A model generated the notes under the pieces. The model did no database searches, was not told where the DNA came from, and saw nothing but the letters and a program-made list of their open reading frames with translations. Position numbers and translations under genes: made by a program. Shown piece after piece: positions 49,305-59,308 of a DNA stretch of 64,000 nt (position 1 is its first letter; the number at the start of each line of letters is the position of its first letter). The stretch covers positions 62,001 through 126,000 of the forward strand of contig NZ_QMED01000011.1 of assembly GCF_003286125.1 (NCBI RefSeq), given 5' to 3'. This DNA is from Algibacillus agarilyticus (GTDB lineage Bacteria > Pseudomonadota > Gammaproteobacteria > Enterobacterales > Alteromonadaceae).

Positions 49305-50585
49305 ATGGCTGAAAAAAAAGCCATCCTTACAGTAGACGGTAAGCAAGTCGAACTACCAATTTATTCTGGCACGTTAGGTCAAGATGTAATCGATATACGT
49401 ACTTTAGGTCAACATGGCTATTTTACTTTTGACCCAGGTTTTCTAGCAACGGGTTCATGTGAATCTGCAATTACGTTTATCGATGGCGCTAAAGGTGTAT
49501 TATTACACCGCGGTTACCCGATAGAACAATTAGCCACTCAAGCTGATTACTTAGAAGTTTGTTATTTATTATTAAATGGCGAAGCTCCATCAAGTGAAGA
49601 GTATGATGATTTTGTAAACATCATCAACAAGCACACGATGGTTCATGAAGGCATTGCAGATTTCTTTAGCGGTTTTAGCCGTGATTCACACCCAATGGCC
49701 ATGCTTTGTGCTGTAACGGGGGCTTTATCTTCTTTTTATCATAATGATTTAGATATATCAGATGCTGAGCAACGTGCTCGTTGTGCTAAACGTTTAGTTG
49801 CTAAGTTACCAACTATTGCCGCTATGTGTTACAAATATAGCGTTGGCCAACCCTTCGTTTGTCCACAAAATGATTTAAGCTACTCAGAAAACTTCATGAA
49901 TATGATGTTCTCTGTACCCGCTGAAAAATACGAAATAAACCCTGCTGTTGCTAAAGCAATGGACCGTATCTTTACGCTTCATGCTGACCACGAACAAAAT
50001 GCATCAACTTCAACAGTTCGTTTAGCAGGTTCTTCAGGTGCTAACCCTTATGCATGTATTGCAGCCGGTATTGCTTCTTTATGGGGTCCTGCGCACGGTG
50101 GTGCAAATGAAGCCTGCTTAAATATGCTTGAAGAAATCGGTACAGTTGACCGTATTGATGAATTCGTAGCAAAAGCTAAAGATAAAAGCGATCCATTCCG
50201 TTTAATGGGCTTTGGTCATCGTGTATATAAAAACTTCGACCCTCGCGCAAAAGTAATGCGTGAAACTTGTCATGAAGTTTTAGAATCTTTAGGTATTAAA
50301 GATCCTCTATTAGATGTTGCAATGCGCTTAGAACAAATTGCTTTAGAAGACCCATACTTTGTTGAAAAGAAACTCTACCCTAATGTAGATTTCTACTCAG
50401 GTATTATCTTAAAAGCGATTGGCATCCCAACTAGCATGTTTACTGTTATCTTTGCCTTGTCTCGTACAATTGGCTGGATTTCACATTGGCATGAGATGTT
50501 ATCTCAACCAGGCCAAAAAATTGGTCGTCCTCGTCAAATGTATACAGGCGAAGACAAAAGAGAATTTACCCCTATTAAAAAATAA
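49305..50585 (+). CDS. gltA: Citrate synthase
   Basis: Condenses oxaloacetate and acetyl-CoA. This is the type II hexameric form, 426 aa, with [25 protein letters not shown] near residues 51-75, [45 protein letters not shown] (active His and substrate loop, about 225-269) and [14 protein letters not shown] (about 303-316). It is transcribed away from the sdh-suc cluster and ends at its own terminator. Confidence 0.98.
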   Translation: MAEKKAILTVDGKQVELPIYSGTLGQDVIDIRTLGQHGYFTFDPGFLATGSCESAITFIDGAKGVLLHRGYPIEQLATQADYLEVCYLLLNGEAPSSEEYDDFVNIINKHTMVHEGIADFFSGFSRDSHPMAMLCAVTGALSSFYHNDLDISDAEQRARCAKRLVAKLPTIAAMCYKYSVGQPFVCPQNDLSYSENFMNMMFSVPAEKYEINPAVAKAMDRIFTLHADHEQNASTSTVRLAGSSGANPYACIAAGIASLWGPAHGGANEACLNMLEEIGTVDRIDEFVAKAKDKSDPFRLMGFGHRVYKNFDPRAKVMRETCHEVLESLGIKDPLLDVAMRLEQIALEDPYFVEKKLYPNVDFYSGIILKAIGIPTSMFTVIFALSRTIGWISHWHEMLSQPGQKIGRPRQMYTGEDKREFTPIKK

Positions 50586-50608
50586 TGAGTAAATAGATTC
50601 TTACTTTT

Positions 50609-50640
50609 AAAAGGCTGCAATTGACTTGCAGCCTTTTTTA
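50609..50640 (+). terminator. Rho-independent terminator after gltA
   Basis: AAAGGCTGCAA pairs with TTGCAGCCTTT around TTGAC, followed by a T-run; it lies about 24 bases after the stop. Confidence 0.92.
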
Positions 50641-50767
50641 TTTTTGTAGCGATAATTCACAAATTTCGGTAAAAATGTCGACTTAAATTGTCTTTAGAGC
50701 ATTAAAACGCTATATTATGAGTGACATACCTACCGATTACTTCCTCATTTCGACAAGGAACTTTAAA

Positions 50768-52471
50768 ATGAAAAGCACTTATTTAAGTGCAGCTATGATA
50801 TCAATATCACTCTTATCTGCCTGCTCTAGTACCACTGAACCTACAAACACGACATTAAATACGAATACATCTGCTACCAATGCGGTTGATGCAAAGTTTT
50901 TGTATTTAAATGAAGCAAAAGAAGCCATCGATAAATTTGAAACCGTCATGAAGAATCCTGAACATGATGATTTAAGCTACTTCGCGCCCAAATTATTAAA
51001 GATCGCTAAGAACAAATTTGCCGACGCTAAAGAAGAATATTCAGATGCAACCAAAAGTAGCTCCTCTTTACTTAATATTTTTTCTAGTGAAGAAGAACAA
51101 GCACTAGAAGCTAAAAATAATGTATTGCAGCTGCTGCTTGAAGCTGAAAATTTATTAGATAAAGCCAGCACAATTAAAACAACCGCAAAAACAATATTAG
51201 GTGATGTTTTTACTAGACGTGAATATTTAAAACAGCTTAATGTGACGAGTATTTATCCCAAAACATTTAAAAAAATCGAACAACAAATTGATAATATGGT
51301 TGAAGATATTGCAGATGGTGATGTAGCCGAAGCAACTCAACAACAAGCAAAAGTGTCAGCAAGCTTATTTGATTTAGAAGTTAAGACTGTAAAACACATT
51401 GAGTTAGGTGCTCTAAACAAACAGATCACGGTTATTGGTAAAAAAGAATTGCACGAAAGTTTACCTCGAACGTATCAAAGCTTAATAGCAGCGAGAAATG
51501 CTGCCGATGCCACGATCACAGTTGACCCCAGAGATATTGAAGCCATTAAAGTCGCAGTCGATAAAGTTAAATTTGAAGTCAGCCATATTAATCACCTTGC
51601 GAAAGAATATAGTCGTTTAAAAAATACTAAAAAAGCCAGTTTTGAGCTTTATATTTTAAATGTAGAGAATAATCTAAATTCAATTTCTTCCGCTTTAATG
51701 ATGTCCGATCTGCGTGACCGCCCTATTAGTGAGCAAGTCGATGCGATAAAAACACAAAGTCAGATAATTTTAAACGATTTAGAAACATTAAAATTAAGCG
51801 CTGAAAACAGCCAAGAGAATACGGATGCATTAAAAGCTAAGTTACTAAAAGAAAATACAAGCCTAAAAACGAGTATTACCGATTTAGAAACACAAAAAGC
51901 CTCGCTAACAACCCAAACGCAACAAGCTAAAGCATCAATAACCCTACTTCAGAGTCAAGTTCAAACACTGAATAGTGAAGTGATTAAATTAAAAGCACTT
52001 AATGATGTGCTAATGCCATTAGCTCAAGCGAATAAAATAAAAGCAGCAGTACCGGTTGCTCAACCCATTCAAGTAGCACCGGTTGCTCAGCCAGTGCAAG
52101 CTGTGCCAGTCGCTCAGCCAGTGCAAGCTGTGCCAGTCATTCAGCCAGTGAAAACTGTGCCGGTTGCTCAGCCAGTACAAGCAGCACCTGTGGCTCAGCC
52201 AGTGCAAGCTGTGCCGGTTGCTCAGCCAGTACAAGCAGCACCAGTGGCTCAGCCAGTGCAAGCTGCGCCGGTTGCTCAGCCAGTACAAGCAGCACCTGTT
52301 GCTCAGCCAGTGCAAGCAGCACCTGTTGCTCAGCCAGTACAAACAGCACCCGTTGCTCAACCAGTGCAAGCAGCACCTGTTGCTCAACCAGTGCAAGCAG
52401 CACCTGTTGCTCAACCAGTTCAAACTGCGCCGGTTACTCAACCAGTTCAAACTGCGCCGGTTGCTCAATAG
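50768..52471 (+). CDS. Coiled-coil lipoprotein with 15-unit Pro/Val/Ala/Gln repeat tail
   Basis: A 567 aa protein. A lipoprotein signal ends LLSACSS (Cys at about residue 19). Long helical, coiled-coil-prone segments cover about residues 35-425, including the heptad-rich ENTSLKTSITDLETQKASLT. The C-terminal 135 residues are 15 tandem nonapeptides of the form QPVQAAPVA, extended and flexible, plausibly crossing or lining the cell wall. I chose ATG 50768 (AAGGA nine bases upstream, signal peptide then complete) over an ATG at 50717 that would precede the signal with 17 extra residues. The family is not recognised; an envelope-spanning role is inference. Confidence 0.75.
   Translation: MKSTYLSAAMISISLLSACSSTTEPTNTTLNTNTSATNAVDAKFLYLNEAKEAIDKFETVMKNPEHDDLSYFAPKLLKIAKNKFADAKEEYSDATKSSSSLLNIFSSEEEQALEAKNNVLQLLLEAENLLDKASTIKTTAKTILGDVFTRREYLKQLNVTSIYPKTFKKIEQQIDNMVEDIADGDVAEATQQQAKVSASLFDLEVKTVKHIELGALNKQITVIGKKELHESLPRTYQSLIAARNAADATITVDPRDIEAIKVAVDKVKFEVSHINHLAKEYSRLKNTKKASFELYILNVENNLNSISSALMMSDLRDRPISEQVDAIKTQSQIILNDLETLKLSAENSQENTDALKAKLLKENTSLKTSITDLETQKASLTTQTQQAKASITLLQSQVQTLNSEVIKLKALNDVLMPLAQANKIKAAVPVAQPIQVAPVAQPVQAVPVAQPVQAVPVIQPVKTVPVAQPVQAAPVAQPVQAVPVAQPVQAAPVAQPVQAAPVAQPVQAAPVAQPVQAAPVAQPVQTAPVAQPVQAAPVAQPVQAAPVAQPVQTAPVTQPVQTAPVAQ
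52061..52465 (+). repeat. 27-bp tandem repeat inside the lipoprotein gene
   Basis: Fifteen in-frame units encoding QPVQAAPVA variants. The first four units are the most divergent (QPIQVAPVA, QPVQAVPVA, QPVQAVPVI, QPVKTVPVA) and the later ones nearly uniform, indicating recent expansion by slippage or unequal crossing-over at the 3' side. The unit is a multiple of three, so copy number can vary without frame loss. Confidence 0.95.
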
Positions 52472-52486
52472 AGACAGGTTATTAAA

Positions 52487-52527
52487 TAAAAAGCCCTTCA
52501 TTATTTACATAATAAAGGGCTCTTTAT
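52487..52527 (+). terminator. Bidirectional terminator between the lipoprotein gene and the LacI-family gene
   Basis: AAAGCCCTTCATTAT pairs with ATAATAAAGGGCTCTTT around a short loop, with T-runs on both sides. It serves the plus-strand lipoprotein gene and probably the convergent regulator gene. Confidence 0.8.
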
Positions 52528-52585
52528 TTTAAAGTGTTAAATCTCATAACATCGATATGAAAATCTTAATTCATTACTTCTATAA

Positions 52586-53590
52586 TTATTTCACCTGACA
52601 CACAGAATCACGCTCTACCAAAGAAGGCATAAATAAGTGAGTTTTATTCTCGGCTTCCTCTTTACAGGTTGTTAGCAGTATCGATAGACGACTTGCATAA
52701 CAAGCCATATCAAAGATTGGATAGTTCATCGTGGTTAAATAAGGACGACATGCAGTCGCGATTAATAAATTATCGAAGCCGATTACTGATACGTCTTCTG
52801 GTACCTTTTTCCCTGCATCTTGCAATGCATTCATAGCACCTACAGCCATGGCATCGTTATACGCAATAACAGCTGTAAAATTAATGTCTCGCGCTAATAA
52901 TGTCTCAGCCGCTCTATAACCATCTTCCATTTCAGGTAAACCTGAAGCGATTTGCTCAGGTTCAACTGATATATTGAGCTTAGACAACGCATTTCTACAC
53001 CCATTGAGCCTATCATCTGGATCTTGATTTTGTATATCACTCGTTATAAACGCAAATTGACGATGCCCTTTATCAAGTAAATGCTCAACCGCCATTTTAC
53101 CCCCTGCAATGTTATCAATCCAAACACATCGACTGGCAATGGCAGACACAAAACGATTGATGATAATTAAACCAGGTATATCAGCGGCCAACTGTGCAAG
53201 CGTATTATCGTCAGTAAATTTACTGTGTAGAATAATATTTTGACAACCATGCTCCCTCAGAGACGCAATCGCTTCAAGCTCAGTATGCGGTATATCTTGC
53301 GAATTACTCATCATCACTTTGTAATTCGCATTACGTGCGGCACTGGCGACACCCGATGCAATATTACCAAAAAAATTAGAAGAAAATTCAGGCGTCACAA
53401 TACCTAGCATTTCACTTTTTTGGCTAACAAGTGCACGCGCATTAATATTAGGTCGATATCCCAGGGCTTTAATAACTGATTGCACATGAGCACGACATTG
53501 ATCGCCAACTTTGCTTTGCCCTCTAACAACTCTTGAAACAGTAGAGGTAGAAACACCCGCAACGCGCGCAACATCTTTTATCGTAACCAT
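52586..53590 (-). CDS. LacI/GalR family transcriptional regulator, probable galactose regulator
   Basis: A 334 aa repressor. The N-terminal helix-turn-helix and hinge are VTIKDVARVAGVSTSTVSRVV (residues 2-22) and YRPNINARAL; a periplasmic-binding-protein-like effector domain follows, with AYNDAMAVGAMNALQDAG and SVIGFDNL. It lies downstream of galT-galK on the same strand, separated by repeat copy F and its own leader, so galactose control is the natural inference. The sugar specificity is not provable from sequence. Confidence 0.88.
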   Translation of the reverse strand: MVTIKDVARVAGVSTSTVSRVVRGQSKVGDQCRAHVQSVIKALGYRPNINARALVSQKSEMLGIVTPEFSSNFFGNIASGVASAARNANYKVMMSNSQDIPHTELEAIASLREHGCQNIILHSKFTDDNTLAQLAADIPGLIIINRFVSAIASRCVWIDNIAGGKMAVEHLLDKGHRQFAFITSDIQNQDPDDRLNGCRNALSKLNISVEPEQIASGLPEMEDGYRAAETLLARDINFTAVIAYNDAMAVGAMNALQDAGKKVPEDVSVIGFDNLLIATACRPYLTTMNYPIFDMACYASRLSILLTTCKEEAENKTHLFMPSLVERDSVCQVK

Positions 53591-53658
53591 GCAACCTCTT
53601 AAAATACGGTTAATTTATATACAGACTAAATGAAAGAGACAATTAAAATATATTACCA

Positions 53659-53692
53659 AAAATATTGGTTATCAGTTATACCAATAATATTT
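53659..53692. promoter_or_regulatory. Inverted repeat upstream of the LacI-family gene
   Basis: AAAATATTGGT and ACCAATAATATT arms separated by about ten bases, 70-100 bases before the regulator's start. It could be an operator or an RNA hairpin. It lacks the central CG common in LacI-family operators, so its role is open. Confidence 0.35.
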
Positions 53693-53724
53693 TAACTATA
53701 CTGTTAATAGGTATTGCCTTGAAC

Positions 53725-53948
53725 TATAGTCAAAGCGATCGGGTTTTAGGGGCAGGTTTCTAGTTCCAGACGAAACCGAAGTACTTACATCCATGTAAGC
53801 AAAGCCGTCAAAGCTACCGCGTCCTGCTTCGCCCCTTACCTGCATCCATGCAGGCAAGCTTCGAGACCCCATGAGCATATGCTCTTTTATGTGATTGGGG
53901 CGAGTAAGCGCTGACAATGAACCATAAAACCTGAGCGAGAAGACTATA
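53725..53948 (+). repeat. MITE-like repeat, copy F (longest form)
   Basis: 224 bases from TATAGTC to GACTATA, with two exchangeable palindromic modules, ACTTACATCCATGTAAGC (about 53783-53800) and CCTGCATCCATGCAGG (about 53839-53854), plus the core GAGCATATGCTC. It lies between galK and the LacI-family gene, both on the minus strand, while the repeat keeps the orientation of all other copies. Confidence 0.95.
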
Positions 53949-53998
53949 TATCCTTATAATGGGGTGGCATCCTTGCCCGTGTCATAAAATCGATATTT

Positions 53999-55147
53999 TT
54001 AAACTAAACTGGCACCTTCTTCAGCTGAACAAACAAAGATACTTGGCTGAAGATTACTTTTAGCTGGATATTCGCTTTCAACGGCAGTGATCACTTGGTC
54101 AACCATGGCATCAGGTACTAATGAAACAACACAACCGCCAAAACCGCCACCAGTCATTCTCACGCCGCCTTTATCTCCAACTTGTTGCTTAATAATGTCA
54201 ACTAAATCATCAATTTCGGCTACTGTAATTTCAAAATCATCACGCATTGAAGCATGTGATTCAGACATTAATCGCTGTAAGGTATCAATATCATTTGCTT
54301 GCATAGCGTCTGCAGCCGCTAACGTACGCGCGTTTTCAGTAATAACATGACGAGCACGCTTTGCAGTTACCGGATCAAGCTCTGCTTCTTTAGCATTAAA
54401 CGTTTCAATTGATACATCACGTAGTGCTTTAACATCAAAAAATGCAGCTGCTGCTTCACATTGCTCACGACGTGTATTGTATTCACTATCAACTAAGCCA
54501 CGTTTTTTATTTGAATTAACAATAACAATTGTCATACCTGCTGGAATAGCGACAGGCTTGGTTTCTAATGTACGGCAGTCAATCAATAAAGCATGATCTT
54601 TTTTAGCTTCTGCAGAGATAAGCTGATCCATAATACCGCAATTACAACCGACAAATTGATTTTCAGCTTCTTGACCATTCAGCGCAATTTCAGGTTGACT
54701 AATATTAAGCTGATATAATTCTTTAAATGTTTGACCAATAACAACTTCAAGTGCAGCGGAAGAGCTTAAACCGGCGCCTTGTGGCACATTACCACTAACC
54801 GCAATATCAGCACCTGAAAATTCATGGCCGCGAAGGTTTAAATGTTTAACCACTCCTCGTATGTAATTAGCCCAATCTTGATCTGTTTTTTCAATCTCTT
54901 TAGCGTTTTCAAATTCATCTTGTGCACAATTATAATCAACTGACACAACACGAATTTTATTATCAGTGCGTTTACTGGCTACAACAACAGCTTGGTAATT
55001 TATTGCGCTTGGTAAAACAAAACCATCATTGTAATCGGTGTGCTCACCAATAATATTGACACGACCTGGTGCTTGTATAACGAAGTCAGCCTCATAACCT
55101 AATTCTTGTTTGAACGCTGCTTTTACTTTATTTATTAAATCTGACAT
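53999..55147 (-). CDS. galK: Galactokinase
   Basis: Phosphorylates galactose at C1 in the Leloir pathway. The GHMP-kinase signature [20 protein letters not shown] (about residues 22-41, galactose-binding), the ATP loop [17 protein letters not shown] (about 109-125) and [13 protein letters not shown] (about 327-339) are intact. The start at ATG 55147 (MSDLINK) gives 382 aa, the E. coli length; upstream in-frame ATGs at 55168 and 55153 are less well placed relative to AAGAGAG. It follows galT by 47 bases. Confidence 0.97.
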   Translation of the reverse strand: MSDLINKVKAAFKQELGYEADFVIQAPGRVNIIGEHTDYNDGFVLPSAINYQAVVVASKRTDNKIRVVSVDYNCAQDEFENAKEIEKTDQDWANYIRGVVKHLNLRGHEFSGADIAVSGNVPQGAGLSSSAALEVVIGQTFKELYQLNISQPEIALNGQEAENQFVGCNCGIMDQLISAEAKKDHALLIDCRTLETKPVAIPAGMTIVIVNSNKKRGLVDSEYNTRREQCEAAAAFFDVKALRDVSIETFNAKEAELDPVTAKRARHVITENARTLAAADAMQANDIDTLQRLMSESHASMRDDFEITVAEIDDLVDIIKQQVGDKGGVRMTGGGFGGCVVSLVPDAMVDQVITAVESEYPAKSNLQPSIFVCSAEEGASLV

Positions 55148-55194
55148 ATTCATCTCTCTTGTGATCACGCATCACACTAATCTATCGGGTAAAT

Positions 55195-56238
55195 TTATTT
55201 TTCAGCTTTGTAGTGCACATCACTACCCGCTCGTAAACGTGTTGCAGCTTGCTCTGCCGTTAAATCACGTTGTGCTTCAGCCATCATTTCATAACCCACC
55301 ATAAATTTACGTACTGTTGCAGAGCGTAATAAAGGTGGGAAAAAGCTAGCATGTAATGTCCATTCAGGATGCTCTTCTCCATCATAAGGAGCGCCATGCC
55401 AGCCCATAGAGTAAGGGAATGAGGTATTAAACAAATTATCGTATTTGATCGTTATTTTTTTAACAATATCAGCAAGCGTTAAACGTTGTTCAGCGGTTAA
55501 ATCGACCATTCTCGTTAATGGAAATTTAGGTAATAAAAGCGTCTCAAATGGCCAAGCAGCCCAATACGGCACAACTACAATCCACTCGTCATTCTCAACA
55601 ACAGTACGCTCACCGCTTTCACTTTCACGCTTGGCGTAGTCTTGTAATAAATTGTTGCCCTGCTCGACATAATATTGACTAAATGCCGTTTGTTTTTTCT
55701 GAACTAACGTGGGTAATTGATTTTGAGCCCATAATTGCCCGTGCGGGTGTGGGTTAGAACACCCCATCATTGCCCCTTTATTTTCGAACACTTGAACCCA
55801 ATTATAGGTTTTACTTAAATCAGCCGTTTGCTCTTGCCACGTTTCAACCACTTTCGAGATCGCATTAACGCTTAATTCGGGTAATGTTTTACTGTGATCA
55901 GGTGAAAAACAAATAACACGACTTTCGCCTTGTTCAGTCGCCATTTTAAATAGTGGATCGTCAGAACTTACCTGAGGTGTATCAGGTTTTAACGCTGCAA
56001 AGTCATTGGTGAATACAAATGTCTCAGTATATTTAGGGTTTACTTCACCATTAATCCGCGTATTACCTGAACACAGAAAACAATTTTCGTCATAACTTGG
56101 TTTTTGTTCTTCATCTAATGTTTCGACTTGACCTTGCCAAGGGCGCTTTGCACGATGCGGAGAAACAAGCACCCATTCATTGATCATTGGGTTATAACGA
56201 CGATGTGGATGTTCAGTTGGGTCAAATAATTCAGTCAT
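55195..56238 (-). CDS. galT: Galactose-1-phosphate uridylyltransferase
   Basis: Exchanges UMP between UDP-glucose and galactose-1-phosphate. Class I GalT, 347 aa: [26 protein letters not shown] (about residues 11-36), the zinc-ligand CFLCSGN (about 52-58) and the active-site [10 protein letters not shown] (about 162-171, nucleophilic His in HPH). It is the first gene of the gal operon. galE and galM are not in the window. Confidence 0.97.
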   Translation of the reverse strand: MTELFDPTEHPHRRYNPMINEWVLVSPHRAKRPWQGQVETLDEEQKPSYDENCFLCSGNTRINGEVNPKYTETFVFTNDFAALKPDTPQVSSDDPLFKMATEQGESRVICFSPDHSKTLPELSVNAISKVVETWQEQTADLSKTYNWVQVFENKGAMMGCSNPHPHGQLWAQNQLPTLVQKKQTAFSQYYVEQGNNLLQDYAKRESESGERTVVENDEWIVVVPYWAAWPFETLLLPKFPLTRMVDLTAEQRLTLADIVKKITIKYDNLFNTSFPYSMGWHGAPYDGEEHPEWTLHASFFPPLLRSATVRKFMVGYEMMAEAQRDLTAEQAATRLRAGSDVHYKAEK

Positions 56239-56330
56239 GATCTATTCATACTCTTTAATTATTAAATGCGCCCTACTACCGAGAGTAAGACAACCATAAA
56301 GGAAACGAGGTAAAACAAACACCCTGATTA

Positions 56331-56346
56331 GGGATAACGTTCCCAC
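56331..56346. promoter_or_regulatory. Possible LacI/GalR-family operator upstream of galT
   Basis: GGGATAACGTTCCCAC, centred on the AACGTT palindrome, matches 9 of 12 defined positions of the E. coli GalR consensus GTGNAANCGNTTNCAC. It lies about 95 bases before galT, with a weaker AACCGTTTT half-palindrome just beside it. This is consistent with control by the linked regulator but not proof of it. Confidence 0.35.
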
Positions 56347-56472
56347 TATAACCGTTTTGGAGTCCCAAATAAATCAATTTAATCGTAATATTCACTCTGA
56401 AAACTAATCAATTAAATTTTAATTAAGATAACCTAATGTATTTATTAAATTATTTATGTTTATAAAACATAC

Positions 56473-56502
56473 AAAAAAACCGATGCAAGCATCGGTTTTT
56501 TT
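56473..56502 (-). terminator. Terminator of the isc operon
   Basis: AAACCGATGC and GCATCGGTTT arms with a two-base centre, with A and T runs on either side. It lies about 26 bases after the fdx stop on the minus strand, showing that the isc operon ends at fdx, without iscX. Confidence 0.92.
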
Positions 56503-56527
56503 AACTGAATCATTAATAAAAGGCTAA

Positions 56528-56866
56528 CTAATGATTCTCAGACACCATATTAATCGTGTACATAGGAACTTCAACAACTAAGTCAGTATCGGTTACTACC
56601 GCCTGACAACCTAAACGAGATTCTGGTTCAAGCCCCCAAGCTTTATCAAGCATATCGTCTTCAAGCTCATCACTTTCATCGATAGAATCAAAACCTTCAC
56701 GAATAATGACATGGCATGTTGTACAAGCACATGATTTTTCGCAAGCATGTTCGATATCAATACCAGTGCGTAAAGCGACATCTAGTACGGTATCACCTTC
56801 TTTTGCTTCTGCAACTGCACCATCAGGGCATAATTCTTTATGGGGTAAAAAAATAATTTGTGGCAT
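56528..56866 (-). CDS. fdx: ISC system 2Fe-2S ferredoxin
   Basis: Electron donor for Fe-S cluster assembly. The 112 aa protein has cluster ligands in CEKSCACTTC (about residues 42-51) and the distal Cys in LGCQAVV near 87. It starts one codon-gap after hscA and is the last isc gene here; in E. coli iscX follows, but a terminator follows instead. Confidence 0.97.
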   Translation of the reverse strand: MPQIIFLPHKELCPDGAVAEAKEGDTVLDVALRTGIDIEHACEKSCACTTCHVIIREGFDSIDESDELEDDMLDKAWGLEPESRLGCQAVVTDTDLVVEVPMYTINMVSENH

Positions 56867-56868
56867 GT

Positions 56869-58740
56869 CTATACCTCGTCCACTTTCTGCCCAGATAAGG
56901 CAGCATTGACAGATTTGTCCATGCGTAAAGCCGCAAAATTTTGGCTTAAATCATCGACATGTTTTATTTGTGCTTTGAGTTGCTCTTCAGTTCCTTGATG
57001 ATGTCTTAAATCAAGTAACTTAGCGAGAGCATCGCTTAATGTATTTAATTCCGCTTCAGCTAATAAATCACCATCAGCATCAATTGCCGCAATAAGCGAT
57101 TCATGCAACCGATCGGCTTCGACTTGCTGTTCAACTAACATACGTAATCGGATATCATCTTTGGCATTAACCATAGATGCTTTTAACATATCCGCGATTT
57201 GCCCATCTGATAAACCATATGATGGTTTTACTTGAATACTTGATTGTATGCCCGTTGATTTTTCCATGGCTGTAACCGATAACAATCCATCAGCATCAAC
57301 TTGGTACGTTACTCGAATATGAGCAGCACCCGCAGCCATCGCGGGTATACCTCGTAATTCAAATTTTGCCAATGAGCGGCAATCAGAAACTAACTCACGT
57401 TCACCTTGCACAATATGCACCGCCATCGCGGTTTGCCCGTCTTTAAACGTGGTGAACTCTTGAGCCTTCGCAACTGGGATAGTGGTATTACGATTAATAA
57501 TTTTTTCAACTAAACCACCCATCGTTTCAATACCTAATGAAAGCGGAATAACATCCAAAAGAACGAGATCTGAATCAGGCTTATTGCCAACAAGTATATC
57601 GGCTTGAATACCTGCCCCGATCGCAACAACCAAATCGGGGTTAATAGACGTTAATGGTGGGCGTTTAAAAAAAGATTCGACTTTTTGACGTACTAAAGGA
57701 ACACGAGTCGACCCACCAACCATCACCACTTCAGAAATATCATCGGTTGTGATATCCGCATCTTTTAAAGAGCGGCGACAAGCTATTAAGGTTTTATTGA
57801 TTAAACCCGTACATAAACTTTCGAACGTCGCTTTACTTAGTTCAGCGCTCAATTCTGTACCGTTATCCAGTGTAATATTAACGGTGGCGGTAGATTGATC
57901 CGTAAGCGTTTGCTTCGCTTTTTTCGCATTCTCTTTTAACGAGCGTGATAAACGCGGCGATATAATTGAATCGAGATCCCATTGCTCACGTAGCCATGAA
58001 ACAATAACTTCATCAAAATCATCACCACCTAAAGCTGAATCACCGCCTGTTGCAAGAACTTCAAAAACACCTTTCGTTAATTTCAAGATAGAGATATCAA
58101 ACGTACCCCCACCTAAATCATAAACAGCAATGACACCTTGCTGTTGAGAATCAAGTCCATACGCAATAGCCGCCGCGGTGGGCTCATTTAATAAACGTAA
58201 TACGTTTAATCCGGCTAGGGCTGCAGCATCTTTGGTACATTGGCGTTGTGCATCATCAAAATAGGCAGGAACCGTAATAACAGCGCCAGATAATTCATCA
58301 CCCAATGTTTTTTCAGCACGATTTTTTAAAGTTGATAAAATATCAGCTGACACTTCGACAGGCGATTTAACACCAGCAGCCGTATCAATTGCGACTAAAC
58401 CATCATCATCACCGACAAATTGATAAGGTAAATCAGCATAACTTGATTTAACATCACTGGCGGCTCGACCCATAAAGCGTTTAATTGAAATTAAGGTATT
58501 TGTGGGATCTAATTCGGCATTAGCCAATGCAACAGCACCAACTTGTTTTTCATCTGTGTTTTGATAACGCACAACAGAAGGTAGTATTACATGACCATTT
58601 TCGTCAGGTAAGGTGGTACATTCGCCGCTGCGAACGGCAGCAACTAAAGAATTAGTTGTTCCTAAATCAATGCCGACGGCCCACTTGTGTTGATGCGGTG
58701 CGGTACTTTGACCTGGTTCTGATATTTGTAATAAAGCCAT
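56869..58740 (-). CDS. hscA: Fe-S assembly chaperone HscA (Hsp70 family)
   Basis: Specialised DnaK-type chaperone that drives cluster transfer from IscU by ATP hydrolysis. [15 protein letters not shown] (about residues 23-37), [28 protein letters not shown] and [15 protein letters not shown] build the ATPase domain; the substrate-binding domain begins at about 390. The 623 aa length is standard. It follows hscB by 20 bases. Confidence 0.98.
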   Translation of the reverse strand: MALLQISEPGQSTAPHQHKWAVGIDLGTTNSLVAAVRSGECTTLPDENGHVILPSVVRYQNTDEKQVGAVALANAELDPTNTLISIKRFMGRAASDVKSSYADLPYQFVGDDDGLVAIDTAAGVKSPVEVSADILSTLKNRAEKTLGDELSGAVITVPAYFDDAQRQCTKDAAALAGLNVLRLLNEPTAAAIAYGLDSQQQGVIAVYDLGGGTFDISILKLTKGVFEVLATGGDSALGGDDFDEVIVSWLREQWDLDSIISPRLSRSLKENAKKAKQTLTDQSTATVNITLDNGTELSAELSKATFESLCTGLINKTLIACRRSLKDADITTDDISEVVMVGGSTRVPLVRQKVESFFKRPPLTSINPDLVVAIGAGIQADILVGNKPDSDLVLLDVIPLSLGIETMGGLVEKIINRNTTIPVAKAQEFTTFKDGQTAMAVHIVQGERELVSDCRSLAKFELRGIPAMAAGAAHIRVTYQVDADGLLSVTAMEKSTGIQSSIQVKPSYGLSDGQIADMLKASMVNAKDDIRLRMLVEQQVEADRLHESLIAAIDADGDLLAEAELNTLSDALAKLLDLRHHQGTEEQLKAQIKHVDDLSQNFAALRMDKSVNAALSGQKVDEV

Positions 58741-58760
58741 AGAATGTCAGTGTTCAGTAT

Positions 58761-59279
58761 TTAAAATTCAACTTGCGCGTCTTCAAGGCGCTCAAGTTCT
58801 ATTTGTAATTTAGCCATAAATTTCATTTTACGGATAATATTGGCGGCTGCTTCATTTTCATTATTTTCGATATAAGCAGTTAATTTATTTTGTAATAATG
58901 CTGACTCTTCATCTAACGTTTGCTCAAATGCTATCACCGCATCAAACATATCAGTTAATTGACTGATATCGTCTAAGCGTTCGCGATATTCCATTTGTTG
59001 CATTAAAAAAGCAGGTTCTTGTAGTGTTTGCGTTTCGTGCTGAATATCTAAACCACGAAGTTTTAATATGTATTCAGCGCGACTAACCTTATTTTTTAAG
59101 GTCGTATAAGCATCATTAATTTCAGAGGATTTTTGAACGATGGCTAACTTTTCGCTGTCTGCGGCAGTTGCAAAACGGTCAGGATGAAATTTTTTCTGTA
59201 AAGCACGGTAGGTATCCGTTATCGCATCGATATCAACATCAAAAGCCACAGGGATAGAAAACAATTCAAAATAATTCAT
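58761..59279 (-). CDS. hscB: Fe-S assembly co-chaperone HscB
   Basis: J-domain protein that escorts IscU to HscA. The 172 aa protein has the N-terminal J-domain with the KFHPDRF loop (His-Pro-Asp, about residues 31-37) and a C-terminal helical IscU-binding domain (LMQQMEYRERLDD). Genes on both sides are isc genes. Confidence 0.97.
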   Translation of the reverse strand: MNYFELFSIPVAFDVDIDAITDTYRALQKKFHPDRFATAADSEKLAIVQKSSEINDAYTTLKNKVSRAEYILKLRGLDIQHETQTLQEPAFLMQQMEYRERLDDISQLTDMFDAVIAFEQTLDEESALLQNKLTAYIENNENEAAANIIRKMKFMAKLQIELERLEDAQVEF

Positions 59280-59308
59280 GAGAAACCTTTATATATTAGA
59301 TAATGGCT

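Noticed and set aside
52061-52465. Possible CRISPR array (regular 27-bp repetition)
   Set aside because: Units are contiguous with no unique spacers and lie in frame within a coding sequence.
52019-52501. Long minus-strand and second plus-strand open frames across the lipoprotein repeat
   Set aside because: They are shadows of the 27-bp tandem repeat, which keeps all frames open; the real gene is the plus-strand frame with signal peptide and ribosome binding site.
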